This document shows, piece after piece, positions 60,432 through 64,000 of a stretch of DNA of 64,000 bases; position 1 is the first letter of the stretch, and every line of letters starts with the position of its first letter. A program made the position numbers and the translations under genes. The stretch lies in assembly GCA_938023735.1 (NCBI GenBank), contig CALJDK010000107.1, positions 1 through 64,000 on the forward strand, read 5' to 3'. The DNA comes from an uncultured Acidimicrobiales bacterium (lineage in GTDB: Bacteria > Actinomycetota > Acidimicrobiia > Acidimicrobiales > SHLQ01). The notes under the pieces are model-generated. The model was not told where the DNA came from and did no database searches. It saw only the letters and a list, made by a program, of their open reading frames with translations.

Positions 60432-61430
60432 TTACCGGTTGTCGCCGAAGCGATCGACGTACCATGCCAGGGTGTTCGACAGGCCTTCGTCGAATGGCGT
60501 GATGTTGAAGTCGATCAGTGATTGCAGTTTTGCGTTCGACGCGTGATGGCAGGCAACGTCAGCGGCTCGGGCGGGCTGTTGCAGAATCTCGCCGGTGTAG
60601 TTGAGCTGCTCGCAGATCATGTGAATGAGGTCGGCGATAGCGACTTCGTTATCGGTCGAGATGTTTACCGACTCGCCGCTGGGGAGTTTGGCAAAGGCGT
60701 CGAGTGCGGCCTTGACGGTATCGGTGACAAACACGAAGTCTCGGGTTTGGGTTCCGCCACCGTGGATTTCGGGGGTGCCGTTGTTCAGAATCCGGTTTGC
60801 GGTGAGCGGAATGATGCCGGCGAGCGGTGGCAGATGGTTTTGGCGTGGTCCGTAGTTGTTGAATGGCCGGACGATGCAGGCGTCGACATCGAACATGTTC
60901 ACGTAACTTTCGACGGCCAGGTCGGCAGCGACCTTTCCGGCGGCGTAGGTGGTGGTCGGGTGACGCGGATGGTCTTCGTCCATCGGCTCATACACCGCGG
61001 TGCCGTACACCTCCGATGTCGAGAAGTGGCACATGCTCCCGAAGGTGCCGCGCCGTTGATGATCGAGCAGGTTGAGCACCACATTGACGTTGGTGGCGAA
61101 GGCGTTAGCCGGGTTGGTGAACGAGTAGTTCAGCGCCTTGGTGGCCATGTTGAACACGATGTCGATGTCGTGCTGTTCGAAGATGGCGTCGATCGATGAC
61201 GCGATCTCGGCATCGTCTTTAAACAGCGTCACCTTGCCCGCGGCGTGCCCATCGGCGAGGTGCTCGGGGTTGCCGACAAACAGGTTGTCGACAACAACAA
61301 CTTCAGAGGCCCCACGAACCAGCAGTTCGTCCACAAGATGACTGCCGATAAAGCCAGCGCCACCAGTGACAAGCACAGCACGGTTTTCGATGGAGCGAGA
61401 CGAGAGACGAGAGACGGAAGAAGCGGACAT
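60432..61430 (-). CDS. NAD-dependent nucleotide-sugar epimerase/dehydratase
   Basis: 332 residues, extended SDR. VLVTGGAGFIGSHLVDELL (NAD), VVDNLFVGNPEHL, the Ser in CHFSTSEVYGTAVYEPMDED, Tyr-x3-Lys in TTYAAGKVAADLAV, and VRPFNNYGPRQNHLPPLAGIIP. It resembles UDP-glucose 4-epimerase / dTDP-glucose 4,6-dehydratase-like proteins; the exact reaction is not clear. It sits 9 bp after the acetyltransferase gene. The true start may be a few codons in. Confidence 0.88.
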   Translation of the reverse strand: MSASSVSRLSSRSIENRAVLVTGGAGFIGSHLVDELLVRGASEVVVVDNLFVGNPEHLADGHAAGKVTLFKDDAEIASSIDAIFEQHDIDIVFNMATKALNYSFTNPANAFATNVNVVLNLLDHQRRGTFGSMCHFSTSEVYGTAVYEPMDEDHPRHPTTTYAAGKVAADLAVESYVNMFDVDACIVRPFNNYGPRQNHLPPLAGIIPLTANRILNNGTPEIHGGGTQTRDFVFVTDTVKAALDAFAKLPSGESVNISTDNEVAIADLIHMICEQLNYTGEILQQPARAADVACHHASNAKLQSLIDFNITPFDEGLSNTLAWYVDRFGDNR

Positions 61431-61438
61431 AGAGGCTC

Positions 61439-62047
61439 CTAGGAAGCAGTTCGAAGATCAGAAGACTGAGTAGAAGAGGTAGAAGAAGAGGAGTGAACGA
61501 TGTGGGTGTCGGCACCGTCGCCAACGACGCGGCCGATGGGTTTGGCCGGCGTGCCGGCTACCACCGTGTTGTCGGCGATATCGGCGTTGACAAAACTGTT
61601 GGCGCCCACGATGCAGCGCCGGCCGATCGTGATGCCCGGTTTGATAATTGATTGGCTGCCCACGTAGGTGCCATCGCCGATTGAGATCGCGCCGGCAACG
61701 AGGTCGAGTGCTCCGAAGGACACGCATCGAAGCGCACTGTCGTGGGTGTAGATCTGTACGCCAGCAGAAATGTTGCAGTGGCTTCCGATGTCGAGCCGAC
61801 CTCCGCTGCCATCAAGAAGAGTGTTGGGGCCGATCCAGGTGTGCTCGCCAACGGTCACGTCACCAAAGATGGCCGACGAGTCATACATGCTCGTGCCGTC
61901 GCCAAAGCCGAGACGCTGCGCCCGCTCCCAGCGGTCAAAAAGCGTGTCGGCAAATGGCAGACTCCGATCCCAGGAGTCCCGCAGAGCGGTGTCGGTGGCG
62001 ACACGCAGATCTTGAAGACGCTGGTTCAGGTCATCGCGTGCACTCAT
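61439..62047 (-). CDS. hexapeptide-repeat acetyltransferase
   Basis: 202 residues from ATG at 62047. Left-handed beta-helix repeats ([LIV]-G-x4) run through SSAIFGDVTVGEHTWIGPNTLL, IGSHCNISAGVQIYTHDS, ISIGDGTYVGSQSIIKPGITI and GRRCIVGANSFVNADIADNTVVAGTPAKPIG. An acceptor His in YTHDSA is typical. It probably acetylates an amino-sugar made by the adjacent aminotransferase. The Ser/Thr-rich tail is atypical. Confidence 0.88.
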   Translation of the reverse strand: MSARDDLNQRLQDLRVATDTALRDSWDRSLPFADTLFDRWERAQRLGFGDGTSMYDSSAIFGDVTVGEHTWIGPNTLLDGSGGRLDIGSHCNISAGVQIYTHDSALRCVSFGALDLVAGAISIGDGTYVGSQSIIKPGITIGRRCIVGANSFVNADIADNTVVAGTPAKPIGRVVGDGADTHIVHSSSSTSSTQSSDLRTAS

Positions 62048-62051
62048 CTGA

Positions 62052-63209
62052 CTACGCCGCCTCTGCCGTCGATCGGCTGAGGTCAAGTGCCTCGCCGAGG
62101 CCAGAAACAACCCGTTCGATCTCGGCGGTGGTCATCGATGGCACCAGTGGGAGTGTGAGTGCCTGGTTCCCGAATCGGGCCGAGTTCGGTAGGTCTGCTC
62201 CCTGAAGGAACGGCTTGTACGCATCGTGTTGGTGGCAGGCGTAGGTGCCGATCGTCGACTCCACGTTGCAGGACCCAAGATGCGCGACGACTCCGGCTCG
62301 GTCGATGTTCTCGTCAAGCACCACCACGAAGCTCTGGTAGGACCAGGTGGCGTCGGCTGGACTCTCGGGAACGGTGACGCCTTCGAGCGGGCGGATCCGT
62401 TGCTCGAGTTTTGCGGCAGTGGCGCGGCGATCGTCGAGAATCTCGTCGATCCGTCTCATCTGGGAGATTCCCAGTACGGCCTGAAGTTCGCTGAGGCGAT
62501 AGTTGAAGCCCGCTTCATTGAAGACGATTCCGGCGTCAGTCCGTTCGGCACCGTGCGACCGGAGCCGTCGGGCGCGCTCGGCGAGCTCTTCATCGTCGGT
62601 GGTGAGCATTCCGCCTTCGCCGCAGGTGATGGTCTTTCTGGGGTGAAAGCTGAAGCAACCTACGTCGCCGTGGGCGCCGGCACGCCGGCCATCGCGGGAC
62701 GCTCCGAGCGAGCACGCAGCGTCGGCGATCAGAAGCAGACCAGCCGAGTCAGCAATGGCTTCCAAGGTGGTGTGATCGGCCGGCTGTCCGAACGGGTCGA
62801 CGGCGATGATGGCGCTGGTTGCGGGGGTGATGCGAGACAGCAGATCATCGCAGTCGAGTTCGAAACCGTCGGGACGCGAGTCGACAAGTATGGGTCGTGC
62901 TCCCTGCTGCACGACCACATTGGCCGTTGCCGGGAAGGTGAAGTCCGAGACGAGTACGTCGTCGCCGGGCTGCACGCCACCGCACACGAGAGCGAGGTGT
63001 AGCGCTGTGGTTGCCGAGGTGACGGCAACCGCGTGTTGCGTGCCGACGTAGTCGGCGACCATCTGTTCGAACTCGGCAACGAAGCGGCCACTGGTGAGCT
63101 GTCCCGATGCCAGCACGGCGCGGATATCGGCCTCGACGTCATCGAAGGGAACATCAGGGCGGATCAGCGGCAGCCGGTTACCTGATGAAAGCTGGGTCGG
63201 TTCAGTCAT
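62052..63209 (-). CDS. DegT/DnrJ/EryC1/StrS-family sugar aminotransferase (second copy)
   Basis: 385 residues. HAVAVTSATTALHLALVCGGVQPGDDVLVSDFTFPATANVVVQ, VDPFGQPADHTTL, LIADAACSLGAS and Lys in CFSFHPRKTITCGEGGML mark this family. Start ATG 63209 overlaps the upstream dehydrogenase stop (ATGA). Together with the dehydrogenase and acetyltransferase it forms an oxidation-transamination-acetylation series. Confidence 0.92.
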   Translation of the reverse strand: MTEPTQLSSGNRLPLIRPDVPFDDVEADIRAVLASGQLTSGRFVAEFEQMVADYVGTQHAVAVTSATTALHLALVCGGVQPGDDVLVSDFTFPATANVVVQQGARPILVDSRPDGFELDCDDLLSRITPATSAIIAVDPFGQPADHTTLEAIADSAGLLLIADAACSLGASRDGRRAGAHGDVGCFSFHPRKTITCGEGGMLTTDDEELAERARRLRSHGAERTDAGIVFNEAGFNYRLSELQAVLGISQMRRIDEILDDRRATAAKLEQRIRPLEGVTVPESPADATWSYQSFVVVLDENIDRAGVVAHLGSCNVESTIGTYACHQHDAYKPFLQGADLPNSARFGNQALTLPLVPSMTTAEIERVVSGLGEALDLSRSTAEAA

Positions 63210-64000
63210 GCGGCCTTGGCCTCGGTCGACGTGGGTTTGGGAATTGATCGGGACTGCTCGAGGAGTTGCTGGATCGTCCAGACAGATCGAAGCGCTTCAA
63301 GTGCCGCGAGTCCGGTGATCTTCGGTTCAGCGACGCCGCGGCAGACATCGACGAAGTGGTTGAGCTCCTCGGCCAGCGGTTCGATGCGACGCACGAAGAC
63401 CTTTTCGGTGTTCACGTCGAGGCGGTATTTCTGGTCGACCTCTCCCGTTGCCTCGATACGGCCTTGCCGGTAAATGAAGAGTTCCTGGCTGGCGTAATCG
63501 ATCACGTAGAAGTGGTCGTTGGTGGTGACTTCGAGGTGTCGGATCTTGTTCTGGGTGATTCGGCTGGCAGTGAGGGTTCCCTGGGCGCCGTTGTCGAGGC
63601 TGAGTAGCGCGATCACGTGATCCGAACCGTTCGGTCCGTCAATGCCTCGGGCCACGATGTCCGAGACCGACTTGCCGGTGAGTCCGAGCACAATATCGAG
63701 ATCATGGACCATGAGGTCGAGCACCACGTCGACGTCGTCGATTCGGCCGCTCACCGCACTCATTCTTCGGGCGGCGACGGCAACGATCTCTTCGCTGTTC
63801 ACGATCTCAGCCAACTGCTGAACGGCTGGGTTGAATCGTTCGATATGGCCGACTAGCAGCTTTGCGTTTCCCTGCTCGGCAGCTGTCATGAGGGCAAGGC
63901 AGTCGGCCTCGGTGGTGGCCAACGGCTTTTCGATCAGGCAGTGCACGCCGGCTTGAAGAAGTGGGATTCCGACGGCGGCATGCAGGCTGGACGGCACCGC
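63206..64000 (-). CDS. Gfo/Idh/MocA-family dehydrogenase, UDP-HexNAc 3-dehydrogenase-like (partial)
   Basis: Its 5' end is cut by the window edge; about 265 C-terminal residues are visible. The LIEKPLATT motif (E-K-P of the family), the region KLLVGHIERFNPAVQQLAE, and VLDLMVHDLDIVLGLTG with the catalytic-site H-D are present. The G-H-x-E-R-F-N-P pattern is typical of dehydrogenases that oxidise C3 of UDP-HexNAc (WbpB/WlbA-like). The N-terminal NAD fold is outside the window. Confidence 0.85.
   Translation of the reverse strand, partial: AVPSSLHAAVGIPLLQAGVHCLIEKPLATTEADCLALMTAAEQGNAKLLVGHIERFNPAVQQLAEIVNSEEIVAVAARRMSAVSGRIDDVDVVLDLMVHDLDIVLGLTGKSVSDIVARGIDGPNGSDHVIALLSLDNGAQGTLTASRITQNKIRHLEVTTNDHFYVIDYASQELFIYRQGRIEATGEVDQKYRLDVNTEKVFVRRIEPLAEELNHFVDVCRGVAEPKITGLAALEALRSVWTIQQLLEQSRSIPKPTSTEAKAA

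Overview
The window looks like part of the chromosome of a high-GC actinobacterium, most likely of the class Acidimicrobiia. This placement is inferred from gene content, not from a marker tree. The supporting genes are an ANTAR-type PdtaR regulator, a SigR/RsrA-like sigma/anti-sigma pair, an F420-type (LLM) oxidoreductase, a stand-alone PolA-like 3'-5' exonuclease/polymerase beside a full polA, discrete FAS-II genes, and an actinobacterial-style Tad pilus locus with a vWA-TadB fusion. Most of the window is dense housekeeping DNA with overlapping ATGA start/stop junctions.

Layout, left: a partial alpha/beta hydrolase (minus strand), a GroES-like gene, then a plus-strand run hisI-trpE-ygfZ-dnaJ-like-trpC-trpF (about 0.8-5.7 kb), a small membrane protein and a flavoprotein disulfide-type reductase. 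Next come an ECF sigma/anti-sigma pair (minus), an HU-like protein, a FabZ-like dehydratase, a membrane-anchored receiver protein, a TauD-like dioxygenase, and a minus-strand FAS-II operon fabD-fabH-fabG-acpP-fabF followed by a PolA-like polymerase (11.6-17.8 kb). A tRNA-Leu(CAA) borders a small accessory patch (18.0-19.3 kb) with two related palindromes and a two-gene cassette, one member of which carries a 23-bp tandem duplication that shifts its frame.

Middle: an ahcY-like gene with a structured leader, an LLM oxidoreductase, pdtaR, an epoxide-hydrolase-like protein, polA, a methyltransferase, an MFS transporter and coaE. Then a NarL-type two-component system precedes an Flp pilin (30.3-33.5 kb). 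After an arylamine N-acetyltransferase with a GSDE-repeat tail and a frameshifted secreted protein comes the most notable item. At 35,696-35,959 an ORF for an Rdx/SelW-like protein is interrupted by an in-frame TGA in a C-x-x-U motif, with a possible bacterial SECIS hairpin just downstream. This predicts a selenoprotein. The Tad secretion genes tadC, vWA-tadB, tadA, tadZ/cpaE and cpaB (37.5-44.3 kb, minus) and rpsA with tandem terminators follow.

Right: an AMP-dependent acyl-CoA ligase, a biotinyl-carboxyltransferase fusion, uvrB, a polytopic membrane protein, a cytochrome P450 C-terminal remnant, uvrA, and a surface-polysaccharide cluster to the window end. That cluster has two DegT-family aminotransferases, a flippase, a glycosyltransferase, a nucleotide-sugar epimerase, a hexapeptide acetyltransferase and a partial Gfo/Idh dehydrogenase. 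The last three minus-strand genes (dehydrogenase, aminotransferase, acetyltransferase) match the order of steps that install a 3-acetamido group on a UDP-sugar.
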